Source: an uncultured Lachnospiraceae bacterium (GTDB taxonomy: Bacteria; Bacillota; Clostridia; Lachnospirales; Lachnospiraceae). Taken from it: a DNA stretch of 64,000 nt. Made by a program: the position numbers and the translations under genes. How positions within the stretch are numbered: position 1 is the stretch's first letter; every line of letters begins with the position of its first letter. Shown in pieces: positions 9,108 through 17,940 of the stretch. The DNA lies in assembly GCA_910587295.1 (NCBI GenBank), contig CAJULP010000049.1, positions 14,219 through 78,218 on the forward strand, read 5' to 3'. Under the pieces are notes generated by a model. That model was not told where the DNA came from, ran no database searches, and saw only the letters and a program-made list of their open reading frames with translations.

Positions 9108-10811
9108 TTACACCAGCCCCGCCAGGTCATAGCCGTCCAGCCATTTCCCCGCCTGCGCGCATACGTCCTTAAGACACCTTTCCTCAAAAGGACTGGCAAG
9201 ATCTGCATTTTTAAGAAGATCGGTAAACACCCTGCTTCCACCCTGCCTTGTATACGCCATATAGTGTTCCCAGGCATCCTTCGGATCCTTCTGGATCATG
9301 GCCCAGAATTGTAACGAAACAGTCTGTGCCAGACAGTAATCTATATAATAGAAAGGACGGGTATAAATGTGGTGCTGCCTCTGCCAGCCTTCCCCCTGTG
9401 CATAAAAGGGGATATCCCCGTCAAGCCGCATCCAGGGCATATAAATCCCCAAAAGTTCTTTCCAGACCCCATGGCGCATAGCCGGCGTCATCTCCGGCTT
9501 TTCATAGACTACATGCTGAAAATGATCCACCATAGTTCCGTAAGGAATGAACGTTAATGCATCCGACAGATGGGTATAGAGGAACTTCCGCGCATCATTT
9601 CCGAAAAACCCTTCCGCAAAGGGCCATGCAAAAAATTCCATGGACATGGAATGCACCTCACAGCCCTCTAAAGAAGGCCATATGGTTTCCATCGGCACTC
9701 TATCCCTGTTAAGCCATGCGGCAAAGGCATGCCCCGCCTCATGAGTGACCACTTCCACATCGTGCTGTGTGCCGTTAAAATTCGCAAAAATAAACGGAAC
9801 GCCATAATCCGGGATGCTGGTGCAATACCCGCCTCCAGCCTTACCTTCCGTGGAAAGCACGTCCAAAAGTTCTCCCTCCAGCATAGTGCGGAAAAACGCA
9901 CTGGTCTCCGGGGAAAGTGCATCATAAAACTTTCCGCCCTGTTTTAAGATATCATCCGGCGTTCCCACAGGGCGGGCATTGCCGGAGCGGAACGCCAATG
10001 CGTTGTCCGCAAAACTCATAGGGTAGTCTTTGGACAGCCGCTTGGCCTGCTTTTTGTAAACCTCGCTGGCCACAGGCACCAGATATTTCACCACGCTTTC
10101 ACGGAATTTCTCCACATCTTTTTTATCATAGCAATTGCGTTCCATCCGGTAATAACCAAGCTCTGTGTAACCCTCATACCCAAGCTTTCTGCCCATCCGG
10201 TCACGCAGTGCCACCAGCTCGTCATAGATTCCGTCAAGCCGCTCCTGGTTATCCTTGTACCACTGCCCTTCCGCCTTCCATGCAGCCAGACGCCTGGCAT
10301 CGTCACTGTCCGTCTTAAAAGGAGGCATCTGGGAAATGGTATATTCCTTCCCCTCAAAGGAGATCTTTGCCGATGCGATCAGCTTCGTATACTCCTTTTT
10401 TAGTTCGCTCTCTTTTTGCAGCTCCGGGATGATCTCCGGGGAAAAGGTTTTTAAACTGATCCTTGCATTTAAAAACATAACGCTGCCAAACTCTGCCTCA
10501 AACTCTTTGCAGAATGCACCCTCCAACAAGGCTTTCGTCCACTGCTGCTGATACTCCTGAAGTTCCGGCATGGCTTTATTCCAAAAATCCATTTCCTCCT
10601 CATAAAACCGATTCCGGGTATCAATGTCATACCTGATCTTAGCAATATTATGTTTGGTCTGGATATGCTTGCTTAAAGCTTCCATCTCCATAAAGACCGC
10701 TTTGGCTTCCTCATAGCTTCCTGCTTCTTTCAGCGCTCCGATCTTTTCCGCCATCTGCTTTTTTAATTCTTCCAAACAAGGCCGTTCATACGGCATTTCT
10801 GAAAATTTCAT
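9108..10811 (-). CDS. M3 family oligoendopeptidase (PepF-like)
   Basis: Cytosolic zinc peptidase that would cut imported oligopeptides. 567 residues, in the range of M3 oligoendopeptidases. The zinc-binding motif HEAGH is visible in VVTHEAGHAFAAWLN near residue 356, and the third ligand is likely the Glu in EVHSMSMEFFAWPF near 384. C-terminal family residues (YTRPFYYIDYCLAQTV) are present. It lies between two complete oligopeptide importers, which fits the role of processing imported peptides. It has its own promoter at 10907-10935, just after the Opp2 terminator. Confidence 0.93.
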   Translation of the reverse strand: MKFSEMPYERPCLEELKKQMAEKIGALKEAGSYEEAKAVFMEMEALSKHIQTKHNIAKIRYDIDTRNRFYEEEMDFWNKAMPELQEYQQQWTKALLEGAFCKEFEAEFGSVMFLNARISLKTFSPEIIPELQKESELKKEYTKLIASAKISFEGKEYTISQMPPFKTDSDDARRLAAWKAEGQWYKDNQERLDGIYDELVALRDRMGRKLGYEGYTELGYYRMERNCYDKKDVEKFRESVVKYLVPVASEVYKKQAKRLSKDYPMSFADNALAFRSGNARPVGTPDDILKQGGKFYDALSPETSAFFRTMLEGELLDVLSTEGKAGGGYCTSIPDYGVPFIFANFNGTQHDVEVVTHEAGHAFAAWLNRDRVPMETIWPSLEGCEVHSMSMEFFAWPFAEGFFGNDARKFLYTHLSDALTFIPYGTMVDHFQHVVYEKPEMTPAMRHGVWKELLGIYMPWMRLDGDIPFYAQGEGWQRQHHIYTRPFYYIDYCLAQTVSLQFWAMIQKDPKDAWEHYMAYTRQGGSRVFTDLLKNADLASPFEERCLKDVCAQAGKWLDGYDLAGLV

Positions 10812-10906
10812 AGTCCGCTTCCTTTCTGTCGCTCTTATTTTCTTCCCAAAAGCCCAAACAGCTTTCCTTCAGGCTCCCTTTCGGGCATTCAACGCTTCCT
10901 GACTGT

Positions 10907-10935
10907 ATTTTAGAACAATATCACAATAAAATCAA
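10907..10935 (-). promoter_or_regulatory. Promoter of the M3 peptidase gene
   Basis: On the minus strand TTGATT (10930-10935), a 17-nt spacer and TAAAAT (10907-10912). It starts only a few bases after the T-tract of the oppA2 terminator, so the peptidase is probably transcribed independently of Opp2. Confidence 0.6.
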
Positions 10936-10941
10936 TGGCTC

Positions 10942-10976
10942 AAAAAAACAGGCCATGGTCAAACCACAGCCTGTCT
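10942..10976 (-). terminator. Intrinsic terminator after oppA2
   Basis: Stem ACAGGC (10948-10953) and GCCTGT (10969-10974) with an inner TGGT/ACCA pairing. It is followed on the minus strand by seven T (10942-10948). It lies about 45 bp after the oppA2 stop and ends the Opp2 operon. Confidence 0.9.
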
Positions 10977-11018
10977 CATATGTTACTAAATAAAAATCCG
11001 TAAGTTTACTCCCTGACT

Positions 11019-12743
11019 TTATTCAGCGATATCCGCATACATAAAATACCAGTATCCGTAAGGTGAATGCCAGGAACCTGTAATCTTATCACTCTGTAAC
11101 CAAAAGTCATTGTAATAAGCTACCGGGATACATCCCGCTTCTTCCATCAGGATATCTTCCGCTTTGTGAAGGGATTCTGAACGCTCTGCGGCATCCAGCG
11201 TAGTCCTTGAAATATCCATAGCCGCATCATACTCAGCATTTTTAAACTTGCCGTCGTTGTTGCCGTTAGTGGAATAAAGCAGATCCAGCATGTTGGAAGG
11301 ATCGCTGTAATCCCCTACCCAGCCGTTACGGGAAGCATCGTAATCGCCGTTACGTCTCATGGGTGTGAAGCTTGCCCATTCTACGATATCTACGGAAACT
11401 TCAATCCCAAGTTCTCCCCATGCCTGCTGTAAGTACTCAGCAACCACTTTGTGATAACCGGCATCGTTGGTGGAGTAGGTGATCGCAGGAAGGCCTTCAC
11501 CGCCTTCGTACCCTGCGTCCGCAAGAAGCTGTTTTGCTTCCTCAAGGTTTGCTTCGTAGTCTTCTGAAATGTAAGTCTGCCCGCCGTTTGCCTTATCCAT
11601 GAACTGGCTTCCGTCTGTATCGATCCAGCCGGGCCCCATGAAATTATAAGCCGGTGAATAAGTTCCCTGCATCAGGGTATTTGCCACGTAATCACGGTCG
11701 ATAGCAAGGCTTAATGCCTTACGCACGTTAACATCCGTAAAAGGCTCCTTCTGGGTGTTTATGCTTAAGTAATAAGTACCAATAATCGGGTCAACGAAGA
11801 AATCTGCACTTCCGTTTAAGGAAGGAATTTCCTCTGTCGGAACATCCTTGATCATCAGGACTTCCCCTGTCTGATATGCACTGTAAGATGCGTTAGCATC
11901 CTCGATCAAATGCCATTTGATACCGTCTAACTTGATCGCATCCGCATTCCAGTAGTTGGGGTTCTTGCTCATAAGGATATGGGAACCGGGAACCCACTCG
12001 GATACATAGAGAGGACCATTGGAGATATATGTCTCCGCTGCGGTCGCCCATGCGTCGCCGTTAGCGTCAACGGTTGCCTGCTGAACCGGGCTTAAGGTTG
12101 CAAATGCCGCAAGACTTCCGAAATAGGAACAAGGTGCGCTTAATGTAACAACCAGTGTCTTATCATCTTCTGCCGTTACCTGAAGGGCATTCAGATCGCC
12201 ATCTTCCGCTGTCGCCTCCGCAAAACCTTCTACCATGCCAAGTACGGTCTCTGCATAAGGAGCCGCTACCATAGGGTCGCATACCCTCTTCCAGCTATAC
12301 TCGAAATCTTTTGCTGTCAGATCGGAACCGTCAGACCATTTCAAGCCATCCCGTAAATGGAAGGTCCATGTAAGACCGTCTTCACTTGTCTCCCAGCTTT
12401 CTGCCTGTCCGGGAACTAGCTTGCCTTCCTGGTCAACGCTCAAAAGGCATTCAAACGAATGTAATAACATGTTTCCGCCATCCACTGCACTGTTCAATGC
12501 AGGATCAATGGTCTCAGGGTCAGGTCCTACCTGAACGGAAAGGATCTTTTCGCCGGTTGACGCCTGCTGTGCATCCCCTGCAGGTGCCTGATCATCTGCA
12601 GCGTCTGTTGCTTCATCGCCGGCAGCATCTGTATTATCCTGTGCCTGTGTATTGTCTGTGGCAGGTGTATCACTGCCGCCGCAAGCTGTCAGGCCAAATA
12701 CCATGGTTGCCGCCAACAAGAGTGCAAGTACTCTTTTTTTCAT
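11019..12743 (-). CDS. oppA: Oligopeptide-binding lipoprotein OppA (Opp2)
   Basis: Peptide-binding lipoprotein of the second importer. 574 residues, the normal size. Signal peptide MKKRVLALLLAATMVFGLTAC with lipobox LTAC, then an Asp/Ala/Gln-rich linker (about 25-60). SBP_bac_5 motifs: WTFHLRDGLKWSDG, ISNGPLYVSEWVPGSHILM and GWVGDYSDPSNMLDLLYS. Ribosome binding site AGAGGAGG. Unlike Opp1, the binding protein comes last in the operon, and it has an extra promoter inside the end of oppF2. That should raise its level over the membrane components. Confidence 0.95.
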   Translation of the reverse strand: MKKRVLALLLAATMVFGLTACGGSDTPATDNTQAQDNTDAAGDEATDAADDQAPAGDAQQASTGEKILSVQVGPDPETIDPALNSAVDGGNMLLHSFECLLSVDQEGKLVPGQAESWETSEDGLTWTFHLRDGLKWSDGSDLTAKDFEYSWKRVCDPMVAAPYAETVLGMVEGFAEATAEDGDLNALQVTAEDDKTLVVTLSAPCSYFGSLAAFATLSPVQQATVDANGDAWATAAETYISNGPLYVSEWVPGSHILMSKNPNYWNADAIKLDGIKWHLIEDANASYSAYQTGEVLMIKDVPTEEIPSLNGSADFFVDPIIGTYYLSINTQKEPFTDVNVRKALSLAIDRDYVANTLMQGTYSPAYNFMGPGWIDTDGSQFMDKANGGQTYISEDYEANLEEAKQLLADAGYEGGEGLPAITYSTNDAGYHKVVAEYLQQAWGELGIEVSVDIVEWASFTPMRRNGDYDASRNGWVGDYSDPSNMLDLLYSTNGNNDGKFKNAEYDAAMDISRTTLDAAERSESLHKAEDILMEEAGCIPVAYYNDFWLQSDKITGSWHSPYGYWYFMYADIAE

Positions 12744-12808
12744 AATAATTCCTCCTCTTAAAATAATTTATAAACAGCCCGGTTAGTTTGATACAAACCT
12801 CCCGTGAT

Positions 12809-12837
12809 AGTTTATCATATTTAATTACATTTGTCAA
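12809..12837 (-). promoter_or_regulatory. Internal promoter for oppA2
   Basis: On the minus strand TTGACA (12832-12837) sits inside the last codons of oppF2, then a 17-nt spacer and TAAACT (12809-12814). The start of transcription would be about 60 nt upstream of the oppA2 ATG. Confidence 0.65.
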
Positions 12838-13810
12838 TATGGTGACATGCTGCAAAATGCCCTTTTTCTAATTCCTGCCAGATGGGCATTTCCTCCGCGC
12901 ATCTTTCATCCGCATAAGGGCATCTGGTCCGGAAACGGCACCCCGAAGGCGGATTTAACGGGCTTGGCACATCCCCTTCTAACACGATACGTTTGCTTTC
13001 CTTAGCGGTTTTCGGATCCGCAATGGGAATCGAAGAGATCAAACTCTTTGTATACGGGTGACGCGGCCTTGTGATCAGCTCATAGCTGTCCGCCAATTCC
13101 ACCATCCTGCCTAAGTACATAACGCCGATCCGGTTTGAAATGTGCTTTACCGCAGAAAGATCATGGGCTATAAACAGATAAGTAAGCCCCATTTCTTCCT
13201 GCAGATCCTCAAACATATTGATCACCTGTGCCTGAATGGAAACATCCAGAGCTGAGATTGGCTCGTCACAGACGATAAATTCAGGCTTTACGGCTAATGC
13301 CCTGGCTATCCCCACACGCTGTCTCTGACCGCCGGAAAATTCATGAGGGTACCGGTTTGCGTGTTCGGAATTTAATCCCACCCGCCGCAGCATTTCTATA
13401 ATGATGTCGTATCTTTCCTTTTTGTCCGCCGCCATTTTATGGACATCAATAGCCTCCCCCACAATATCCCCTATAGTCATACGGGGGTCAAGGCTTGCAT
13501 AAGGATCCTGAAAGACGATCTGCATTTTTTTTCTGTAAGGGAGCATATCCACATACTGTTTCTTTTCCACGTCAAAGATCACTTCGCCGTCATAGACAAA
13601 ACGTCCTCCCGTAGGTTCGTAAAGCCGCAGCAATGTCCTTCCCGTGGTAGTCTTCCCACATCCGGACTCACCCACCAGCCCTAACGTCTCCCCTCTCCCT
13701 ATGGTAAAAGACACATCGTCTACCGCCCGGACATATTTTTTATTCTTCCCAAAGCCTCCCGCCGGGAAATACTGGCGCAGATGCTCTATCTGTACTAAAT
13801 TCTCACTCAT
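12821..13810 (-). CDS. oppF: Oligopeptide ABC transporter ATPase OppF (Opp2)
   Basis: ATPase of the second peptide importer, 329 residues from the chosen start. Walker A GESGCGKTT, signature FSGGQRQRVGIARA, Walker B FIVCDEPISALD and the C-terminal CRFRTRCPYADERC cysteine motif are all present. The open frame extends to 13843, but the ATG at 13810 ([11 protein letters not shown]) has AAAGGAG 7 nt upstream and starts where the family starts. It overlaps the oppD2 stop by 8 bp, which implies translational coupling. Confidence 0.94.
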   Translation of the reverse strand: MSENLVQIEHLRQYFPAGGFGKNKKYVRAVDDVSFTIGRGETLGLVGESGCGKTTTGRTLLRLYEPTGGRFVYDGEVIFDVEKKQYVDMLPYRKKMQIVFQDPYASLDPRMTIGDIVGEAIDVHKMAADKKERYDIIIEMLRRVGLNSEHANRYPHEFSGGQRQRVGIARALAVKPEFIVCDEPISALDVSIQAQVINMFEDLQEEMGLTYLFIAHDLSAVKHISNRIGVMYLGRMVELADSYELITRPRHPYTKSLISSIPIADPKTAKESKRIVLEGDVPSPLNPPSGCRFRTRCPYADERCAEEMPIWQELEKGHFAACHHIDKCN

Positions 13811-14819
13811 TTGCGGCTCCTTTCTCCCTGCGGCCTGCCTCATACGCTTCCTTTTGGTTCAGCCAGCACTGGGTATAATGGATTTCCCCAAAATTTGTTA
13901 CCGGGGGCATTTCCCGCAGGCAGATCTTCATGCAGGCCTCACACCTTGGTGCAAAAGGACACCCCTTGGGGGGATTTAACATATCCACCGGCGTTCCCTC
14001 AATGGGCACAAGACGCTCATGCTCCTTGGTATCCAGCCTCGGTATGGACCGGATCAGCCCTTTGGTATATTGGTGCTTGGGCTCATAAAAAATATCCTCT
14101 GCCGTTCCGTATTCCACAATCTTACCCGCATACATCACCGCAATCCGTTCACACATGCTGGCAACCACGCCAAGATCATGAGTGATCATGATGATCGCCA
14201 TCCCAAGCTTATCCTTTAATTCCATCATCAGTTCCAAAATCTGCGCCTGGATGGTCACGTCCAAAGCCGTGGTAGGCTCATCCGCAATCAAAAGCTTCGG
14301 TTCACAGGCAAGAGCCGTTGCGATCATCACCCTTTGCCGCATACCGCCGGAAAGTTCATGGGGATACTGATGAAGCCGCTTTTCCGGCTCATTGATCCCT
14401 ACAAGCTCCAGAAGTTCTTTGGCCCTTTCTTTCGCCTGGGCCCTGTTTTTATCCGTATGGAGAAGCACCGCCTCCATGATCTGGTTCCCTATGGTGTAAA
14501 CCGGATTTAAGCTTGTCATCGGATCCTGGAAAATGATAGAAATCTCATTTCCTCTGATCGCGCGCATCTCTTTATCCGACATCTGGTCAATCTTGTGCCC
14601 GTTAAAGGAAAGACTGCCGCCGATCAGTCTGCCCGGATGAGCGGTAAGCCCCATCAAGCTATAGGCCGTCACGGATTTCCCTGACCCGCTTTCCCCTACG
14701 ATTCCCAGCACTTCCCCTTCCTTTAAGCAGATGGAAACATCATTTAATGCCTTTACCTCACCGGCAGGAGTGAAAAAAGAAAGTCGTTCATTTTTGATAT
14801 CAACAAGGTATTCTGACAT
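13803..14819 (-). CDS. oppD: Oligopeptide ABC transporter ATPase OppD (Opp2)
   Basis: Partner ATPase, 338 residues, without the basic N-terminal extension seen in the Opp1 copy. Walker [11 protein letters not shown] near residue 41, signature [14 protein letters not shown] and Walker [15 protein letters not shown] are clear. The C-terminal cysteine motif reads [14 protein letters not shown]. It is 18 bp after oppC2 and overlaps the oppF2 start. Confidence 0.95.
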   Translation of the reverse strand: MSEYLVDIKNERLSFFTPAGEVKALNDVSICLKEGEVLGIVGESGSGKSVTAYSLMGLTAHPGRLIGGSLSFNGHKIDQMSDKEMRAIRGNEISIIFQDPMTSLNPVYTIGNQIMEAVLLHTDKNRAQAKERAKELLELVGINEPEKRLHQYPHELSGGMRQRVMIATALACEPKLLIADEPTTALDVTIQAQILELMMELKDKLGMAIIMITHDLGVVASMCERIAVMYAGKIVEYGTAEDIFYEPKHQYTKGLIRSIPRLDTKEHERLVPIEGTPVDMLNPPKGCPFAPRCEACMKICLREMPPVTNFGEIHYTQCWLNQKEAYEAGRREKGAANE

Positions 14820-14837
14820 ACTGTTAAACCGCCCCTC

Positions 14838-15884
14838 CTAATGTTTTAATTTCGGGTCAAACGCATCCCGCAGCCCATCCCCAAACAGGTTAAAGCTTAA
14901 AATGATCAGACTGATAAGCGCTGCCGGTATAAAAAGCAGATAAGGATACGTGTTGATACCGTTTAACGCGTCACTTGCAAGGCTTCCCAGAGAAGGCAGG
15001 GGAACCGCAACCCCCATGCCCAAAAAGCTCAAAAAACTTTCCGTAAAAATAGATGACGGGATCTGCAAAGTCGTGGTCACGATCAAGGTACCGATACAGT
15101 TGGTCAAAAGATGCTTTCTGATTATCTTCCCGTTGCCAACCCCCAGCGCCCTGGCCGCCGTAACATATTCACTTTCCTTCAACGTCAAAATCTGGCTTCT
15201 GACCATCCTTGCCATGCCGACCCAGTATAAAAGAGCAAACACCACGAAAATACTGATCAGGTTTTCCCCCACTACGCCCACCCAGGCAAATCCCGGTACG
15301 GTTTTAAGTCCTGCCAGGGGCGCTTTTAACGCAAAAGATAACAAAACGATCAAAAGGATATCCGGTATGGTATAAATGATGTCTACGATCCGCATCATGA
15401 TAAGGTCTGCCCAGCCGCCAAAAAATGCCGCTATGGAACCATACAAAGAACCAATGACTAAAATAATCGCCGTTGCGATAAGCCCCACCAGTAAAGAAAT
15501 CCGGCTTCCCACCATCACGCGGATGGCGTAATCTCGGCCCATCTTATCCGTTCCGAAAATGTGCGGGAACACCTTCTCCCCTGCATCGATCCTGGCCTGT
15601 TCCTCTTCGGAATATTCCATGGGCGCAAGATGATTGGCCCCTTTGATCTGCTCCTTGTATGTATAGGGATAAAATATCGGTACGATAAAGGAAAAGATCA
15701 TGACCAGAACAATGATCACAAGGCTTACCATTGCCACTTTATTTTTTACCAGACGACGCATACCGTCCTTCCAAAAACTGACGCTTTCACGCATGATGAT
15801 CTGGCTTTGCTTCTCCTCTTCCGTCGCCGGAAGGAAATCTTCCGGATTTAATTTCAGTTGAAAACTTAATGGGTTCTGTTTCAT
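14838..15884 (-). CDS. oppC: Oligopeptide ABC permease OppC (Opp2)
   Basis: Inner-membrane permease, 348 residues. A cytoplasmic N-terminal tail of about 45 residues precedes the first helix (VAMVSLVIIVLVMIFSFIVP). A short external loop of about 40 residues leads to HIFGTDKMGRDYAIRVMVGSR. The EAA loop is EYVTAARALGVGNGKIIRKHL and the C-terminus ends FGDGLRDAFDPKLKH. It is a useful standard for judging the enlarged OppC at 3223-4779. Confidence 0.95.
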   Translation of the reverse strand: MKQNPLSFQLKLNPEDFLPATEEEKQSQIIMRESVSFWKDGMRRLVKNKVAMVSLVIIVLVMIFSFIVPIFYPYTYKEQIKGANHLAPMEYSEEEQARIDAGEKVFPHIFGTDKMGRDYAIRVMVGSRISLLVGLIATAIILVIGSLYGSIAAFFGGWADLIMMRIVDIIYTIPDILLIVLLSFALKAPLAGLKTVPGFAWVGVVGENLISIFVVFALLYWVGMARMVRSQILTLKESEYVTAARALGVGNGKIIRKHLLTNCIGTLIVTTTLQIPSSIFTESFLSFLGMGVAVPLPSLGSLASDALNGINTYPYLLFIPAALISLIILSFNLFGDGLRDAFDPKLKH

Positions 15885-15894
15885 AATCCACTCC

Positions 15895-16812
15895 TTACTT
15901 CAGTTTAATACGGGGGTCTACCAGCTTATAGACAATATCCACCACCACATTCATGACGATAATAAGGGTGGCAAGGAAAATAGTCGTTCCCATGATCAAT
16001 GTATAATCACGCCCGCTGATGGCGCCGATAAATTCTCCCCCAAGGCCGGGAATCACAAAAATCTTTTCCACCACAAAACTTCCCGTTACCGTGTATGCCA
16101 GCATAGGTCCTACGTATGTAACAACCGGTAAGACGGCGTTCCGAAGCGCATGTTTAAAGATGATCCAAAAGCCCGCCACACCCTTTGCCTTGGCCGTGCG
16201 CATGTAATCCTGCCCAAGCACGTCAAGCATGGAAGAGCGCATCAGCCTCATGATATATGCGGTAGGATAAAAGGAAAGAGCGATCACCGGCATGATATAA
16301 TTTTTCCAGCCGTTTAATCCCATAGTGGGAAGCACTCTTAACTTTACCCCCAGGGTATACATCAACAAGGTACAGATCACAAAGCTCGGCACCGCTATCC
16401 CGCAGGTAGCGACCACGCTGATCAGGCTGTCTAAAAATTTCCCCCTCTTTAAAGCTGCGATACAGCCTAGCGGAATCCCAAGCAGCAAAGATACCAGCAC
16501 CGAGATCCCGCCTACCCTGGCTGATACCGGGAACTTCATCTGGATGATAGACATAACGGTACGTCCTCTTTGTTTTAAGCTATCCCCAAAATCCCCGTGC
16601 AGGGCATCACTCATATAAGTAAGATATCTCTGGAACAGCGGTTTATCCAGGCCGTACTTAGCCTCCAACGCTGCCGTTGCCTGAGGGCTGATTGCCTTTT
16701 CCGATAAGAACGGTCCGCCCGGAACCATGTTCATCAAAAAAAAAGTAAGAGTTGCAACTGCCCAGATTGTCACTACTGCAAGTAATAATCGTTTTGCCAC
16801 ATACTTTAACAT
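15895..16812 (-). CDS. oppB: Oligopeptide ABC permease OppB (Opp2)
   Basis: First gene of the second importer, 305 residues. Typical N-terminus MLKYVAKRLLLAVVTIWAVA, EAA loop YMRTAKAKGVAGFWIIFKHA and C-terminus DIVYKLVDPRIKLK. The ribosome binding site AAAGGAGA lies about 9 nt upstream of the ATG. Its mRNA starts about 175 nt upstream at the promoter 16994-17021 and has to pass an intrinsic terminator in the leader, so expression is likely controlled by attenuation (inference). Confidence 0.95.
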   Translation of the reverse strand: MLKYVAKRLLLAVVTIWAVATLTFFLMNMVPGGPFLSEKAISPQATAALEAKYGLDKPLFQRYLTYMSDALHGDFGDSLKQRGRTVMSIIQMKFPVSARVGGISVLVSLLLGIPLGCIAALKRGKFLDSLISVVATCGIAVPSFVICTLLMYTLGVKLRVLPTMGLNGWKNYIMPVIALSFYPTAYIMRLMRSSMLDVLGQDYMRTAKAKGVAGFWIIFKHALRNAVLPVVTYVGPMLAYTVTGSFVVEKIFVIPGLGGEFIGAISGRDYTLIMGTTIFLATLIIVMNVVVDIVYKLVDPRIKLK

Positions 16813-16902
16813 CCTGTAAATCTCCTTTTTATTTCCACTTATAATTCATTCTTATAAAGCTTTGACGTATCATCGCTTTAGCACACTAAAATAGCACTGC
16901 AT

Positions 16903-16932
16903 AAAAATGCACCCAACCTCAGGTTCGGTGCA
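16903..16932 (-). terminator. Intrinsic terminator inside the Opp2 leader
   Basis: Minus-strand stem TGCACCGAACC (16922-16932) pairs with GGTTGGGTGCA (16908-16918) with one mismatch and a 3-nt loop, followed by five T (16903-16907). It is downstream of the Opp2 promoter and about 90 nt upstream of oppB2, the layout of a transcription attenuator. A 20-codon frame (16878-16940) crosses the stem, but it has no convincing ribosome binding site. Confidence 0.8.
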
Positions 16933-16993
16933 CTTATCATCCACTATCATAAATACATCTGTCCGCCTGCCGCAAACAAAAAACCCTCTTACT

Positions 16994-17021
16994 ATTATAC
17001 ATAGGTTTCGACATTTGTCAA
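16994..17021 (-). promoter_or_regulatory. Strong promoter of the Opp2 operon
   Basis: On the minus strand TTGACA (17016-17021), a 16-nt spacer and TATAAT (16994-16999); both boxes match the sigma-A consensus exactly. Confidence 0.85.
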
Positions 17022-17046
17022 ATAGAAATAGTGAAAAATGTCGCAG

Positions 17047-17104
17047 CAATTCAGTCCTGCCGTTTCCTGCGCCGAAGAACTACGGAAAACGGCAGGCTGA
17101 ATTG
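17047..17104. repeat. Hairpin repeat element, copy 2
   Basis: A 58-bp near-perfect palindrome. Outer arms CAATTCAG (17047-17054) and CTGAATTG (17097-17104), then CCTGCCGTTT (17056-17065) and AAACGGCAGG (17087-17096), with a single unpaired T at 17055. It lies directly beside the stop of the remnant at 17105-17570, just as copy 1 (8519-8577) abuts the stop of its neighbour. Between the copies the arms co-vary (TGTCG/CGATA against TGCCG/CGGCA), so pairing is preserved although bases differ. Confidence 0.8.
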
Positions 17105-17570
17105 TTACAAATGTTTCCCCATAATCTCTTCTAAAGCTTTACACATACTTTTATCCTCCAATCCAAACTGCTTTCTATTAGCCCGCACTATCATATCCAT
17201 AACCGGCTCATAGTGCCGGCAGGTCTTATTTTTCCCGTACTCGCTGACCAGCCTTTCTACAGTTCCTGTATCCTCAATCCGATTGCACAGACTCCAAAGC
17301 CACAGGTTCTCTTCTTTCGTTATCTGAGACGTAACGATAAGCTGCATGACGAAATCATTGCCAGCGATATGGAATATCCCCTCTTCGCTTTTTACAAAAT
17401 GGTAATTGCGCTTCTCCAGCAGATATTTCTCCAGCTTCCAACGGTTTCGTACTTAGCTGGTGTTCATTTTCAAATATAAGGTTGCCTGCGTCCTTCCCCA
17501 GCTCGATCTGCAGCCCGGCATAAAATGCCGGATGCCACTGCAGCCGGTACCCTTTCTTCTTTTTTGCCAT
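17105..17570 (-). pseudogene. Deleted remnant of a Lachnospiraceae nuclease-like hypothetical gene
   Basis: Two out-of-frame pieces of what looks like one gene. The 5' piece starts at ATG 17570 behind AAAGGAGG (MAKKKKGYRLQWHPAFYA, ending near NEHQLSTKPLE). The 3' piece continues in another frame with YLLEKRNYHFVKSEEG and MQLIVTSQITKEENLWL to a stop at 17105. From memory, intact relatives are about 280-300 residues, so an internal deletion of more than 100 codons joined the ends out of frame. I believe the family is a PD-(D/E)XK-like or transposase-associated protein, but that is not certain. It keeps a promoter at 17740-17768. Confidence 0.65.
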
Positions 17571-17739
17571 CAAAACCTCCTTTTGGGGCTCTTAAGAGGC
17601 CTTACCCAAAAAACCCCTGCAATAATATAATGGATTCAAAGCATGAATTTTCTGGAATGTAGCAAAATCTACATACGATGTGCTAAGAAGTTAAGGCAGT
17701 ACGCCTTATGGACAATACTAGAAAATATGCTTTCGTTTA

Positions 17740-17768
17740 TGATAACAAAATAATGTTTATTTTGTCAA
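17740..17768 (-). promoter_or_regulatory. Promoter in front of the 17105-17570 remnant
   Basis: On the minus strand TTGACA (17763-17768), a 17-nt spacer and TTATCA (17740-17745). The rest of the 17574-17866 gap holds nothing else I can support. Confidence 0.5.
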
Positions 17769-17866
17769 TAGAAAGTTTATTATAATTTGATAAATCTGAC
17801 AAAAACTTATGCCCCGGACCAAACGGCTGCAAAATCATACCAAGCAGATGTTTGGACCAGAGCATT

Positions 17867-17940
17867 TCAGATAATTGCTTCAGGCAGCAATGTTCTTGTA
17901 ACAGCCATTTTTCCAAGATCGTTTTCCGCCGCACTAGCTG
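17867..17940 (-). other. Frame-shifted continuation of the 17941-18825 gene
   Basis: Read one base out of phase, this stretch encodes a coherent tail (GLTASAAENDLGKMAVTRTL and a few more residues) ending in TGA at 17867-17869. It is most likely the lost C-terminus of the upstream gene. Confidence 0.45.

Noticed and set aside
16878..16940. 20-codon leader peptide in the Opp2 5' region
   Set aside because: The frame is real, but the only purine-rich stretch touches the ATG, leaving no spacing; it is not listed as a gene and is mentioned only as a possible part of attenuation.
17737..17934. 65-codon minus-strand frame after the 17941-18825 gene
   Set aside because: It overlaps the more convincing frame-shifted tail of the upstream gene, has no ribosome binding site and no protein-like composition.
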